Positions 16,805 to 26,236 are shown, numbered from the stretch's first letter. The stretch is DNA of 64,000 nucleotides from DASQHY01 sp035602605 (GCA_035602605.1 DATNLZ010000127.1:9031-73030), one strand, 5' to 3'. Notes: generated by a model from the letters alone, not told the origin. Numbers and translations: made by a program.

Positions 16805-17395
16805 TTAAGGGCGGTAAACGCCATAAACCCATGGAATTCCGACCAAGCCGGGTTGCGACTTCACAAGGATCTCGTCGCCACGCTCGAACCTGTCGAAATC
16901 GTCGCGATCCACAGCGAGCCGCTCCAAGCGCTGACCTTCGCGCCAGGACTTTACAATCAGCCTGCGGCTGCCGCGCACCAGGCCGCGCATGTAGAATTTT
17001 TCAACCACTACTGTCCGGTGTTCGCGCGGTTGCGCACGGTCAAAATAGCCGTTGATGAACAGCAGTCCGGAGAGCAGCCAGGGCAACGGAATGAATCCGA
17101 AATAAATACGTTTCAGAGCTTCGACCTCGCCACGTTTCCGAGCTCGCCGCTCAATGAGCAAGCCAAGCCCCAGCACGAAGAAAAAAAAGAGTCCAGCAAA
17201 AATGAAAATGGAATCGATCTCGAGAGGCGCATACAGTTGACTGATCGGCACAAAAATTACGGCTCCGAGCAGGAAGAATGCTGTTCGTTGCATCAATCGC
17301 CGCCGGAGCACCACTTCTGCGGCGGCAGATGTGAGTCCGCATGCGGGACACTGGTCGGCGAGGCGCTCCGCGCCGCAATCAAGGCATCGCGTCAT
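16805..17395 (-). CDS. Zinc-ribbon membrane protein
   Basis: A 196-residue protein with an N-terminal zinc ribbon (CLDCGAERLADQCPACG), two or three hydrophobic helices around residues 37-110 (TAFFLLGAVIFVPISQLYA, FIFAGLFFFFVLGLGLLI) and a basic soluble C-terminal domain. The family is unknown to me. It overlaps the stop of the PilZ gene by 4 bases (ATGA), so the two are translationally coupled. A role linked to surface or second-messenger signalling is only a guess from that context. Confidence 0.75.
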   Translation of the reverse strand: MTRCLDCGAERLADQCPACGLTSAAAEVVLRRRLMQRTAFFLLGAVIFVPISQLYAPLEIDSIFIFAGLFFFFVLGLGLLIERRARKRGEVEALKRIYFGFIPLPWLLSGLLFINGYFDRAQPREHRTVVVEKFYMRGLVRGSRRLIVKSWREGQRLERLAVDRDDFDRFERGDEILVKSQPGLVGIPWVYGVYRP

Positions 17396-17778
17396 CGCTG
17401 CGGAATGGACTGGGGTCCTGCGGAGGAACCGATCGATTTGTCTGCGAGGCTTCCTAGAAGCGATAACACGCGGGCCTTACTCTCAGGCTCAGGGATTACA
17501 AACGTTACGCCCATGCCGCGCCCCGGTTCAACGCGCCGTACTGAACATTCGAGGCGAACAGGCTGCTCCAGCTCCAAGCATCCAGCGAAGCCTGCGCCTA
17601 GCCACAGCGGATCAGACATTTCGATAAACATGCCATTGACGCTGATATCAGCGAGTCGGCCGCGCAGAGTGGTGGAGCCCCACTCCAATTTGAGGTCCGC
17701 GTTGAAAAAGTAACGCGGAGCATGCCGGCGTTCATAGCGGCGGCCTTCGGACGAAGTCGAGCTAACGAGAGGTGGCAT
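17392..17778 (-). CDS. PilZ-domain protein
   Basis: A 128-residue single-domain PilZ protein, a likely cyclic-di-GMP receptor. The first motif is RRHAPR (RxxxR type) near residue 14 and the second is DISVNGMF, matching the D/NxSxxG signature, so nucleotide binding should be intact. ATG at 17778 has GGAGGA 6 bases upstream; a longer frame from 17808 lacks this. It overlaps the downstream zinc-ribbon gene by 4 bases. No diguanylate cyclase lies in the window. Confidence 0.85.
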   Translation of the reverse strand: MPPLVSSTSSEGRRYERRHAPRYFFNADLKLEWGSTTLRGRLADISVNGMFIEMSDPLWLGAGFAGCLELEQPVRLECSVRRVEPGRGMGVTFVIPEPESKARVLSLLGSLADKSIGSSAGPQSIPQR

Positions 17779-17972
17779 ATGGGGTCCTCCGCAATGGTAG
17801 CGGGCCATCTAGTGATGCTATGCAGCGAGCGGCAGCGTGTCAAGAAATCCCCCGTCGGTCATGACGAAACGTTAATTCGGCGTTTTATTCGCGAATACAT
17901 CGCCCGTTCACATGCCCACAAGGACAAGAAAAATCTCTTTTGTGGGCTTTTCGAAATTACAAGGCACCGGCG

Positions 17973-17978
17973 TATACT
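17973..17978 (+). promoter_or_regulatory. -10 box 7 bases before DinB-family gene (leaderless)
   Basis: TATACT is followed by 7 bases and then the ATG at 17986. No Shine-Dalgarno lies between. The spacing puts the expected transcription start on the start codon. A matching -35 box is not evident. Confidence 0.6.
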
Positions 17979-17985
17979 CCTGTGC

Positions 17986-18474
17986 ATGGACCTAAAAGAA
18001 TTTTTCTTGAAGCACAAAGAGAGTATCCGCGTGCGCACGCTGCAAGTTTTAGGGATGATTCGCCCAGAGCAATTGAACTGGCGTCCGGAAAAAGATGCTC
18101 TGACCATTGGCGAAACCCTGCGGCATTTGTGGGTTTCCGAAGAAGGGGTGAGGCGAATAGCGCTCGATGGAAACTTCGCCTATTACGAAAAACGGATTCC
18201 GCAAGGCCTACGGGCGGTGCTGGGAAACGCGCGGCCGCTCGGTGAAGATTTGGCGAATCTCGAGCGCGTCCACCGCGACACCCTCGAGGCCGTAGGAAAA
18301 TTTCCAGGCGAAAAATGGGATGACCAACGTGTCCACGAAGGTCTGGGATTTCGCAGGAAAACGGGCATCCTGCTCATGGGAATCAACGACCACGAAGTTC
18401 ATCATCGGGCGCAGTTGATGACCTACTTGCGAATTCTGGGCACGCCCGTTCCGGAAGCAATCGCCCGCAAATAA
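17986..18474 (+). CDS. DinB-family protein
   Basis: A 162-residue four-helix-bundle protein of the DinB/YfiT superfamily of metal-dependent enzymes (thiol transferases, isomerases and damage-induced proteins of unknown role). The metal-binding histidines are in TLRHLWVSEE and in the C-terminal HEVHHRAQLMTYLRILG, the usual triad. The start at 17986 is supported by the conserved length and by a -10 box 7 bases upstream. The frame extends 5' to 17722, but that part has no similarity and overlaps the divergent PilZ gene. Confidence 0.85.
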   Translation: MDLKEFFLKHKESIRVRTLQVLGMIRPEQLNWRPEKDALTIGETLRHLWVSEEGVRRIALDGNFAYYEKRIPQGLRAVLGNARPLGEDLANLERVHRDTLEAVGKFPGEKWDDQRVHEGLGFRRKTGILLMGINDHEVHHRAQLMTYLRILGTPVPEAIARK

Positions 18475-18513
18475 CAAGCTGAATTCACCGCGCGGCCAGC
18501 GTCGAGAGTATTG

Positions 18514-19050
18514 TTACTTGGCTGCTTCCTTTTTTCCTCCCGGCAACTCAAAGGCCTGCACATAAATGGCATGGTATCCGTTGCTCATTGTGTGCATGCC
18601 CGTGACTTTCACTTGTTTGGCCAGCAGCGGGATGAGCGATTCGCGCAGATCGGCTTCGCCATGCCGCCGGGGATCGTGCTCTTCGGCCATTACGATGTAA
18701 AGCGTCTTGCTCGGTGTCAGGACTCCGAACGGCTGCCCATTCTTCAAGCATTCGCTGCCGCAGGGGATATGCTTTTCTCCGCGCTTACCGAGCTGCAGAT
18801 AGCAGCTTACGTCTACCAATTCACCAGTCACGGTGGTCACTTTGCCGCTTTTGAGCACGGCTATTTGTTCGGGCGTGGTAGCCGCAGCAACTGTAGTGTC
18901 AGTCCATTTGGCGGTTTCTTTTTTTCCGATTTCCGTTGGCGGTGTCGCCGAACTTTTTTCTTTTTGGTCTTGCTGGCCTCGAGTAGCACTGAGTGTGAAC
19001 GCAATGGCAAAAATAAAAACGGAAATCAAGATCAAGCGAAAATGTTTCAC
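18514..19050 (-). CDS. Secreted protein with Cys-rich OB-like core
   Basis: A 178-residue exported protein. The signal peptide runs to about residue 23 (LILISVFIFAIAFTLSATRG) and is followed by a charged linker. The core reads VTTVTGELVDVSCYLQLGKR, then HIPCGSECLKNGQPFGVLT and VKVTGMHTMSNGYHAIYV. The three cysteines in CYL...CGSEC suggest a metal or disulfide site on an OB-like β-barrel. I recall similar proteins in acidobacteria, without a known role. GTG at 19050 has AAGGAGG 8 bases upstream, an excellent start signal. Confidence 0.78.
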   Translation of the reverse strand: MKHFRLILISVFIFAIAFTLSATRGQQDQKEKSSATPPTEIGKKETAKWTDTTVAAATTPEQIAVLKSGKVTTVTGELVDVSCYLQLGKRGEKHIPCGSECLKNGQPFGVLTPSKTLYIVMAEEHDPRRHGEADLRESLIPLLAKQVKVTGMHTMSNGYHAIYVQAFELPGGKKEAAK

Positions 19051-19170
19051 AACAAAATCCTCCTTCGTAACAAGTTGTTTTCAAGGCAATCGTTCCAGCT
19101 GATATCGTCACCAAGCAACTGTATCTTCGCTAAGCAAAGGGAAAAATGCAATCCCTGTTTGGGAATTGAT

Positions 19171-19962
19171 TCAAGAACCCTCTTTAGGCTTGGCCGGCAG
19201 CGCGGCAATGCGGCGTTGCACTTCCCGCTCGATGTAACGACGGAGATTTGCCGGCAGCGCAGAATATGTGCCGAGCCCTTCGAGGTCGCACGCAGCAAGG
19301 TCGGGCAAGACGGCCAAAACTATCGAGAGCGGTGCTGCGGCATGGCGCACGAGAGCAAGCCGAACGTTATAAACCTTAGACCACTTTTCGTGGTGCGCAA
19401 TCGCCGAGACGACTACAGGAGGAAGTTTGTCATGCGCCAAGACCTTCAGTACCTGAGCCTCGTTGAGAAACGCGTTGTCTAGGGCAATGGGAACGATTCG
19501 CGCATGGCCTTCAGCAAGAAGTGCGCCGGCGACACGCGCGGATGCCCGGCGCGCCAACGTTATTTTCTGGCCGAGCGGAAGCTGGGGAAGACGCGCCACG
19601 AGGATGTTGTCGGCGACGCGCCGCAACTCGGCGGGAACGCCTGGCTGCCGGCTGAGCTGCACTAAATCCATAAGATAGAGTTCACGCGCTAGGCGCATGA
19701 CCACCAATCGCGGCGCGTGCGGATGGAATGCCATGGCGCGCTTGACCCGGTACACACTCATGAAGGCGCGGCGGCGCGCAATTTGTTGCAGGAGTTCGCC
19801 GGACAGATCCAAACGCCTCAGAAGAAGACAGATATGCGACTCGTCCAAGCGCGGATTTTCGAGCAGAGCCGGAAGTATGTCAGCGCGAGCGGTTTCGACG
19901 AGCAGAGGGATTTCTTCGGGCGAGGCGATGCGGGCGCGCGGAGAAGTTGCTTCAACCACCAT
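19171..19962 (-). CDS. All-helical repeat-like protein of unknown function
   Basis: About 263 residues, Leu/Ala/Arg-rich and almost entirely helical. Spaced helix pairs (ICLLLRRLDLSGELLQQIARR, VVMRLARELYLMDLVQLSRQ, VLKVLAHDKLPPVVVSAIAH) suggest HEAT or leucine-rich-variant repeats and hence protein binding. No signal peptide or catalytic motif is seen. The start is either ATG 19962 or ATG 19968; both overlap the 3' end of the sugar-kinase gene, so the two are coupled. The function is unknown. Confidence 0.7.
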   Translation of the reverse strand: MVVEATSPRARIASPEEIPLLVETARADILPALLENPRLDESHICLLLRRLDLSGELLQQIARRRAFMSVYRVKRAMAFHPHAPRLVVMRLARELYLMDLVQLSRQPGVPAELRRVADNILVARLPQLPLGQKITLARRASARVAGALLAEGHARIVPIALDNAFLNEAQVLKVLAHDKLPPVVVSAIAHHEKWSKVYNVRLALVRHAAAPLSIVLAVLPDLAACDLEGLGTYSALPANLRRYIEREVQRRIAALPAKPKEGS

Positions 19963-20899
19963 GGGCATTACCTGAGGATCCGCGCCCGGCGGCCAAACGC
20001 AACGCCAAACGCGCGGCACCCACCGCAGCAGAAACTTGCAGTGAAGTAATTTGCGCGCGCGGCGCTAAAGCGCACAGAAATTCATCGACTTTCGCATCCA
20101 GCAGGGCACTGTGTTCGAAAACCCCACCCATTTTTGTCAAGGAAAAACTCTCGTTTTCCATCTTCAGGCGGTGAATGAGAGTGGAAACAAGTTCGCCGAG
20201 ATTTCTTGCTGCGTCTCCAAGTATTTCTTGCGCGATGGTCTCACCCTCGGCAGCTGCTTCCACAACCACGGGAAACGTTCGCGGGAAAATGCGGTCGGGA
20301 TCAGCCGCAACCAGTTCGATGAGGTCGTCCCAACTCGATGAGCCGGCAGCGGTGAGAATTCGCTCGCCAAGGATCGGGATGGGGCTTCCGCAATCGCGCA
20401 AACGCAACAGACTCGCGATGGCGCGCCGACCGATGTCGTATGCGCTCCCTTCATCGCCTATCCATGGTCCGTGACCACCGGTGCGTGCGGTTTCGCCATT
20501 GGCATTACGACCAAAAGCCGATGAGCCGGTTCCGGCAATCAAGATAATGCCCGGCGCGGGACCAGCCGCGGCCTCGAGTGCAACCTCCAGGTCGGAAGTA
20601 ACGTGAACGAACGAATGCGTAAACGTTTCGCGAAAGAAAGCGGTGAGGCGTTCGGCTACGCCAGCGCGTCCGGCGCCGGCCATCCCCGCGCAGACAGCAG
20701 CGATGTCAGTGGGCCGCAAGCGCGCGGAGGCGAGCGTGGCCGTGGCAGCAGTCGTAAGCGAAGAATAGGCGCGGTCGAATCCAATCCGCAAAGGGTTAGA
20801 GGCTCCGGAAATGCTCCGCGAAGTCACCGATCCGGTTTCGTCCACCAGTACGCATTCCGTTTTTGTACCGCCACCGTCGAATCCAAGAGCGAAGACCAT
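19952..20899 (-). CDS. BadF/BcrA-type amino-sugar kinase (GlcNAc/MurNAc kinase candidate)
   Basis: A 315-residue cytosolic ASKHA-fold kinase of the BadF/BadG/BcrA/BcrD family, to which N-acetylglucosamine kinase and MurK belong. The phosphate-1 motif is ALGFDGGGTKTECVLVDETG. The adenosine region includes LIAGTGSSAFGRN, followed by GGHGPWIGDEGSAYDIGR, the sugar-binding signature of GlcNAc kinases. With murQ, namZ and nagZ-amiE nearby and no PTS seen, a role in phosphorylating imported GlcNAc or MurNAc is likely; this is inference. A TATCCT hexamer ends 7 bases before the ATG and there is no Shine-Dalgarno. The helical-repeat gene overlaps its 3' end. Confidence 0.85.
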   Translation of the reverse strand: MVFALGFDGGGTKTECVLVDETGSVTSRSISGASNPLRIGFDRAYSSLTTAATATLASARLRPTDIAAVCAGMAGAGRAGVAERLTAFFRETFTHSFVHVTSDLEVALEAAAGPAPGIILIAGTGSSAFGRNANGETARTGGHGPWIGDEGSAYDIGRRAIASLLRLRDCGSPIPILGERILTAAGSSSWDDLIELVAADPDRIFPRTFPVVVEAAAEGETIAQEILGDAARNLGELVSTLIHRLKMENESFSLTKMGGVFEHSALLDAKVDEFLCALAPRAQITSLQVSAAVGAARLALRLAAGRGSSGNAHGG

Positions 20900-20906
20900 G
20901 GCGAAA

Positions 20907-20912
20907 AGGATA
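20907..20912 (-). promoter_or_regulatory. -10-like box 7 bases before amino-sugar kinase (leaderless)
   Basis: On the minus strand TATCCT is followed by 7 bases and the ATG at 20899. The geometry matches the other leaderless candidates in this window. The hexamer matches TATAAT at four of six positions. Confidence 0.45.
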
Positions 20913-21141
20913 CGACAGTTTTGGGGCTGGCGCTCCGGGTAATCCTTAGGCCGAGCCCCAAGTACGATTTGCGAACGCTTCGATTTGCGTTTGCCACGAA
21001 CCGCAGCAAGCCACGACTCATATTGGAGTGAAGAACCGATCTGGGGACCCGGTAGTTCCGCCAGCCAGCGAGGATCGCAGGAGAACTCAATGATCGACGG
21101 GCCCGCTGGCCACGTCGCGCACTTAAACGGCCACTACAACC

Positions 21142-21981
21142 TCACTTCGGACAATCATCAACACCTTTCGCGAGACAAAAACGGTCGTACAACACTTGCT
21201 CATCACGCAGATAGTCTTGGCGGAGCAGACTGCGGTAAATACCCCATTTGGGCCGCGTGAACGTTGTGCCATACCTCCACAGGTCCATATTAGGATTGGC
21301 GTAGGAAAAAAGTAAGGCGTCGGTAGCTAGGTTTCGGAGTTCAATGGAATAACTTCCGTTAAAACCGTAGGTGAGCTTTTCATAAGCTTCAACCCACACA
21401 CCTTTGAAGGGCGCCAGATCGGTGCTGGCAATCAGAGTCGTCACGAGCGAGGAATCGATGTGAATGAGTTGAAGAACATCAGGCGTGCCAGCCCGGGAGG
21501 TCAAGGTAATCGTCGGTGGACCGGAATCGGGACCGTCTCCGGCCTTGATCTGGTGGATGTGCGTGAAATTCGGCGACGATTGGAAACCGGCATCAAGCTT
21601 AAACCTCCATCGGAAGGTGACCGTGTCACCAAAGAAACCTTTTACATACGCGGGAGATGGTCCGTACGTCTTGATTTCGTTTCTTTGCCGGTCGAAGTTG
21701 ATGCACCGGTCATCATCCGGCGTGACATGCATGTGAAATACAAAACTGTACTTCGCAAGATCCGGGTCAAAGGACTGCGTGATGTGGGGGCCGAACTCCG
21801 GGTGGCCGCAATCAGGCACTTCCACAGCAGTTCCGCCAAGCACATTGTTAATCAGGGTGTAAGTGTCCGTGTCACCGTCTGCAGTTACAAACACCTGTGC
21901 GAATAGCTCAGGTGCGCTGAACACGCAACCCAACAGAAGGGAAACAAGCATTCCTACCCTCTTTGTATTCCTGTGCGCCAT
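21142..21981 (-). CDS. Secreted concanavalin-fold protein, polysaccharide-lyase-like
   Basis: A 279-residue exported protein. The signal peptide is about 27 residues (VGMLVSLLLGCVFSAPELFA). The mature part is β-rich and looks like a jelly-roll lyase or lectin: VTFRWRFKLDAGFQSSPNFT, HIHQIKAGDG, PFKGVWVEAYEKLTYG and the C-terminal RPKWGIYRSL. The alternating WRFKLD and KWGIYRS strands resemble PL7/PL13/PL20-type polysaccharide lyases, but I cannot assign a family. ATG at 21981 has AAAGGA 8 bases upstream; the longer frame to 22068 has no signal. It sits inside the wall-recycling region, so its substrate may be a glycan. Confidence 0.65.
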   Translation of the reverse strand: MAHRNTKRVGMLVSLLLGCVFSAPELFAQVFVTADGDTDTYTLINNVLGGTAVEVPDCGHPEFGPHITQSFDPDLAKYSFVFHMHVTPDDDRCINFDRQRNEIKTYGPSPAYVKGFFGDTVTFRWRFKLDAGFQSSPNFTHIHQIKAGDGPDSGPPTITLTSRAGTPDVLQLIHIDSSLVTTLIASTDLAPFKGVWVEAYEKLTYGFNGSYSIELRNLATDALLFSYANPNMDLWRYGTTFTRPKWGIYRSLLRQDYLRDEQVLYDRFCLAKGVDDCPK

Positions 21982-22337
21982 GATGGAATTCCTTTCGCCA
22001 TGAAACTCGGCGTTAACGGGAGCGGAAACAGGCACGCCAAACGGGTTCATCCCATAACCGATGTTCACTGCGCTGGGCTAACCGCCAGCCACAATTTCAC
22101 CGGACCATATGCGAACTGACAGCGGGTGTCAACCTCGACACCCCGGACACTCGAACCTCGGATCGTCCGTTTAGCCGCACCCAAAGAGCTTTCGCACGGC
22201 GCTTGACGCTGGCATAAACCGACCACTATCATCGCGCCGGTTTTCGGGGCACGGTGCAACCACCGGATGCATGGTAGCGGCAAACGAGGCGAACGATACT
22301 CTTGATTCAAGGTTCGGCTTAGTGGGGCTCGAGCAGA

Positions 22338-23801
22338 ATGCGCATTAGTCCAATTGATCTCACCATTGTGATTTTGTACTTGGTGGGCATCACCCTGTTC
22401 GGAATGCGATTCAGGCGTGGGCAACAGAATGTAAGAGATTATTTCTTGGGCGGGCGCACGGCACCGTGGTGGGCCCTTTCATTTTCGATTGTGGCCACGG
22501 AGACCTCCACGTTGACCATCATCGGGACACCGGCACTCGCCTATGGGGGCGATCTCGGATTTTTGCAGCTTGTTTTTGGATATCTGGTCGGAAGAATCGT
22601 GATCACATTGCTTTTTTTGCCGCATTATTTTCGCGGGGAATTTTTTACAGCCTACCAGCTTATCGAAAAACGGTTTGGCGAAAATATGCGTGCAGTCGCA
22701 GCTTGCACCTTTTTGGGGACGCGTGCGCTGGCCGAAGGAGTGCGCATCGCAGCGATTGCGCTGGTGGTGAGCGTGGTCCTGGGCACGTCGGAAAGACCAG
22801 CCGTATTTTTTGTGGTGATCCTAACGCTGCTGTATACGTTTGAAGGCGGGATGAAAGCGGTGATTTGGACGGACGTGGCGCAACTTATTCTTTATTTCAC
22901 GGGATCGGTGGCCGCATTTTTTCTGTTGCTGCATCGAATACCCGGCGGATGGGCGGAGATAACGCAAGTGGCTGCGGCGGCGGGAGGAAAGCTGACCGTT
23001 TTTCATTTTGGGTTCAGCCTGACAGAGAAATACACGATCTGGTCAGGCATTTTGGGTGGAACGTTTTTGACCATGGCCAGCCACGGTACCGATCAAACGA
23101 TCGTGCAGAGGCTGTTGGCGGCGCGGTCTGAACGCGAAAGCAAAATAGCACTGCTCTCGAGCGGAATTATTATTTTGGTGCAATTCACGCTGTTTCTGGT
23201 GATTGGCGTAATGTTGTTCGTGTACAGCCAGCACATCCCTCTTCTCGCCGCCGGAGAAAGAGCGGACCGCATCTTTCCTACGTTTGTGGTGCGAGACATG
23301 CCGCACGGACTTGCGGGTCTGGTGATCGCAGCGATTCTTGCGGTAGCGATGTCCAACGCCAGCGGCTCGCTCAATTCTCTGGCCGCTTCGAGCGTTTTGG
23401 ATTTTCAACGGCTGCGCGGGCGCGAGGCAGACCCGGTACGATTTCTGCGTCTTTCGCGAAGGATGACGCTGGCGTGGGGAATTGTGCTGATTTTGTTCGG
23501 GATGGTGAAGTGGGGACCAGTGCTCGAGGCCGGCCTTTCGATCGCGTCGCTGCCCTTTGGAAGTTTATTGGGATTATTCCTGCTGGGTACTTTGGATCGA
23601 CGTGCAACTTCGCGGGGGGCGCTGAGCGGAATGATTGCGGGCTTGGGCGCCATTCTGTCGGTTTATTTTTATACCAAGATTGCGTTTACCTGGTATGTGC
23701 TGATCGGGGCTCTAACCACATTTTTGATCGGAATGTGTGTCAGCAGGCTGGAAACGCGGCTGCGCGGAAATCGGGGAGTATCCGCTGAGCAAAAGGTCTG
23801 A
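22338..23801 (+). CDS. Sodium:solute symporter (SSS family)
   Basis: A 487-residue transporter of the SLC5/SSS family with about 13 hydrophobic helices. The first helix and signature read VILYLVGITLFGMRFRRGQ, then YFLGGRTAPWWALSFSIVAT. Residues ETSTLTIIGTPALAYGG and ASHGTDQTIVQRLLAARS are typical Na+-site and family regions. The substrate is not determined by sequence. In this locus, with a sugar kinase and MurQ nearby and no PTS, import of MurNAc, GlcNAc or a related sugar is a reasonable hypothesis. The amino acid permease starts 6 bases after its stop, forming an operon. Confidence 0.9.
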   Translation: MRISPIDLTIVILYLVGITLFGMRFRRGQQNVRDYFLGGRTAPWWALSFSIVATETSTLTIIGTPALAYGGDLGFLQLVFGYLVGRIVITLLFLPHYFRGEFFTAYQLIEKRFGENMRAVAACTFLGTRALAEGVRIAAIALVVSVVLGTSERPAVFFVVILTLLYTFEGGMKAVIWTDVAQLILYFTGSVAAFFLLLHRIPGGWAEITQVAAAAGGKLTVFHFGFSLTEKYTIWSGILGGTFLTMASHGTDQTIVQRLLAARSERESKIALLSSGIIILVQFTLFLVIGVMLFVYSQHIPLLAAGERADRIFPTFVVRDMPHGLAGLVIAAILAVAMSNASGSLNSLAASSVLDFQRLRGREADPVRFLRLSRRMTLAWGIVLILFGMVKWGPVLEAGLSIASLPFGSLLGLFLLGTLDRRATSRGALSGMIAGLGAILSVYFYTKIAFTWYVLIGALTTFLIGMCVSRLETRLRGNRGVSAEQKV

Positions 23802-23807
23802 GGAAAG

Positions 23808-25217
23808 ATGATGAGCGAAACGCGGCGACTGGAGCTGGTTCGAGCGCTTGGACCCTGGGCGGCGATGGCCATCGTCGTGGGCACGATGATCGGCACCGGC
23901 ATCTTTCTGAAACCGGCGGAGATGGCCCGCCAGGGTGGATCGATCTTCATTGTTTTCGCGGCGTGGGTTGTGGGCGGTCTGCTTTCGCTATTTGGCGCGC
24001 TTTCTTTCGCCGAGCTAGGCGCAGCCATTCCAGAGGCGGGTGGTGAATATGCTTACTTGAGCCGTGGGTTGGGTCCGGTATGGGGGTTTCTTTTTGGGTG
24101 GATGCACTCGATTGTGGGACGCCCAGCTTCGGCCGCATCCATTGCGGCGGGTCTGTTGCGCTTTTGCAGTTTCCTGGTACCGGCGGTGGCCGCACCAATT
24201 TTTACCTGGCATCTTTCACTGCCCTGGCTGGGAAGGATGGACAGGCCGTACGATTTTGTTTTTACGTGGGCCCAGCCGCTCGCGGTAGCGGCGCTGATTG
24301 TCATGACGGCCATCAATTATCTCGGGGTCAGGCTCGGCGGACGCATTCAAGTAGTGCTGACAATGATCAAAATTGTTTCAGTCTTGGCGGTTGTGGCCGT
24401 GGGTTTCGCGCTCTCCGGGAATCGGTCGGGAACATTTCAACCTCTATTTCCAGCGTCACTCGCGGCGGGAACGTTCAGCGCGTTTCTGACAGCACTAGCG
24501 GCTGCACTGTGGGCCTACGATGGCTGGGAAGATTTAAACCTGGTTGGATCCGAGGTAGAAAATCCACAGCGAAACATCCCGAGGTCGCTGATTGGCGGTG
24601 TGGCGTTTGTGGGCATCGTCTACTTGCTGTTTAGCGCAGCGTGCCATTACGTTCTGCCCTTCGCGGAGGTGGCAAAGTCTGCGCATGTGGCTTCGGACGT
24701 AATCGCAGCGGTTTCGGGACGTGGCGCGGCGCGATGGATCACGCTAGCAATGGTTATTTCGGCGCTGGGCTCGATGAACTCGTCGATTTTGAGCGGTGCG
24801 CGTGTGCCGTACGCTATGGCACGCGACGGACTCTTCTTTCGATTTGTTGCCGGCATTCATCCGCGCTTTCGTACGCCCGGCCGCGCTTTGATTTTTCAGG
24901 GCATCCTGGCCAGCTTGATGGCCTTGACCGGAACATTTGAGGAATTGACTTCCCTTTTTATTTTTGCGGGATGGATTTTCTACGGGCTTGCGGTTGTGGC
25001 GATGTTCCGAATGCGTCGAACCGAACCCGCTATGCCGCGGCCGTATCGCACGTGGGGTTATCCGTGGGTGCCTGGCGCGTTCGTGGCTGGGGCGCTCGCA
25101 CTGACCATCAATATTTTGCTGGAGCGGCCGGTGCGTTCGTCAATTGGGCTGGTATTGATTCTTTCAGGGTTGATGTTCTACCGGCATTGGCGCAGACGCG
25201 GATTGCAGGCTGCCTGA
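23808..25217 (+). CDS. APC-family amino acid permease
   Basis: A 469-residue transporter of the amino acid-polyamine-organocation superfamily, LAT-like, with 12 predicted helices. The first helix carries VVGTMIGTGIFLKP, the unwound GxxxGxGIF substrate-binding segment. Helix 6 contains ALWAYDGWEDLNLVGSEV, which is typical of the family. GAGGAAAG precedes the tandem ATG codons. It follows the symporter by 6 bases. It might import amino acids released from wall peptides, but this rests only on context. Confidence 0.9.
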   Translation: MMSETRRLELVRALGPWAAMAIVVGTMIGTGIFLKPAEMARQGGSIFIVFAAWVVGGLLSLFGALSFAELGAAIPEAGGEYAYLSRGLGPVWGFLFGWMHSIVGRPASAASIAAGLLRFCSFLVPAVAAPIFTWHLSLPWLGRMDRPYDFVFTWAQPLAVAALIVMTAINYLGVRLGGRIQVVLTMIKIVSVLAVVAVGFALSGNRSGTFQPLFPASLAAGTFSAFLTALAAALWAYDGWEDLNLVGSEVENPQRNIPRSLIGGVAFVGIVYLLFSAACHYVLPFAEVAKSAHVASDVIAAVSGRGAARWITLAMVISALGSMNSSILSGARVPYAMARDGLFFRFVAGIHPRFRTPGRALIFQGILASLMALTGTFEELTSLFIFAGWIFYGLAVVAMFRMRRTEPAMPRPYRTWGYPWVPGAFVAGALALTINILLERPVRSSIGLVLILSGLMFYRHWRRRGLQAA

Positions 25218-25278
25218 AGCCACACCTGGAAATGGCTTTTACTGCGGAGCGGTGACTCCGGCGGACTCTGCGAAACAC

Positions 25279-26229
25279 TCAAGGAGTGGCGTGTTTTGCC
25301 AGGGTGGCCGCTCGGGTATTTGTGATTCTTCGGATTCTTCCTGCGGGGACTGCAATCGAGATGGATTGCGGATGGAATATATGAGCGAGGGTTTCTACGC
25401 CGTCGGCGAGACGCGGACCGGGACGAGAGAAGTAACCGTTGGCGTCGAGCGCGAAGACGCTTGCGCCGCGTATCGCAGATGACGCGTTCCACTCAGGCGG
25501 AAACTGCATCGCTCGATATTCTGCGGCCGCCTGGTCGGCGTCGTAGCCGCAGGGCATCAGGAGAATTACCTCGGGCGCGGCCGCAATCACGTCTTTAACA
25601 TGAACAGGGAAGGAGCGGTGGTTCGCGCGGGCCAGTACATCCTGTCCGCCAGCGCGCTCGACCATCTCCGGCACCCAGTGCCCGCCGACATAAAACGGAA
25701 CGAGCCATTCGAGACAAACAACTTTGGGACGCTCCATGATGCCAGCAACGGCATCGGCTACGGCAGATATGCGAGCTTCGAACTGGGTGACGACTTCGCG
25801 AGCGGCGTCCGCGCGATCTGCGGCGTCGCCAACGGTGAGAATGTCTTTGCAAACATCGGCGAGGTTGTGCGGGTTGAGGGAAATAATTTGCGGCTGCGGC
25901 TGCAGAGAAGATAGCGCATCGGCTAAATCGTTCGGGGAGGCCGCGCAAACGTGGCACAAATCCTGGGTGGCGATGACGTCTGGAGCAAGCTCGCGCAGCG
26001 CGTCACCATCGACGCGGTAGAGGCTTTCGCCGCGCGCCACAAACTCGCGGACCAGGCGGTCGATTTCGCCAGGTGCGGCGTCATGAGGGATTCTGGAGCG
26101 AATGACAACGCGCCGGGAGCGGGCCTGCGCCGGAAAATCGCACTCGTGCGAAACACCAACAACGCAGTCGCCTAGTCCCAGCGCGAAAAGAATTTCGGTA
26201 GCGGAAGGCAACAGAGAAACAATGCGCAT
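25279..26229 (-). CDS. Cobalamin-binding periplasmic-binding-like protein (BtuF-like)
   Basis: A 316-residue type III substrate-binding fold protein. MRIVSLLPSATEILFALGLG at the N-terminus and VVGVSHECDFP are the standard opening of the cobalamin/Fe-siderophore binding family; VCLEWLVPFYVGGHWVPEM and LMPCGYD follow. Starting at 26229 there is no signal peptide, as in many cytosolic-looking members of this clade. A -10-like hexamer (TAGAGT) ends 7 bases upstream. ATG at 26262, with AGGAG nearby, is an alternative that adds 11 residues. No BtuC or BtuD partner lies in the window, so a scavenging role is uncertain. Confidence 0.82.
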   Translation of the reverse strand: MRIVSLLPSATEILFALGLGDCVVGVSHECDFPAQARSRRVVIRSRIPHDAAPGEIDRLVREFVARGESLYRVDGDALRELAPDVIATQDLCHVCAASPNDLADALSSLQPQPQIISLNPHNLADVCKDILTVGDAADRADAAREVVTQFEARISAVADAVAGIMERPKVVCLEWLVPFYVGGHWVPEMVERAGGQDVLARANHRSFPVHVKDVIAAAPEVILLMPCGYDADQAAAEYRAMQFPPEWNASSAIRGASVFALDANGYFSRPGPRLADGVETLAHIFHPQSISIAVPAGRIRRITNTRAATLAKHATP

Positions 26230-26236
26230 ACCCGAT

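Noticed and set aside
18511..19482. 323-codon plus-strand frame
   Set aside because: It runs antisense to the secreted Cys-rich gene with its excellent Shine-Dalgarno and to the helical-repeat gene; no recognisable domain or signal.
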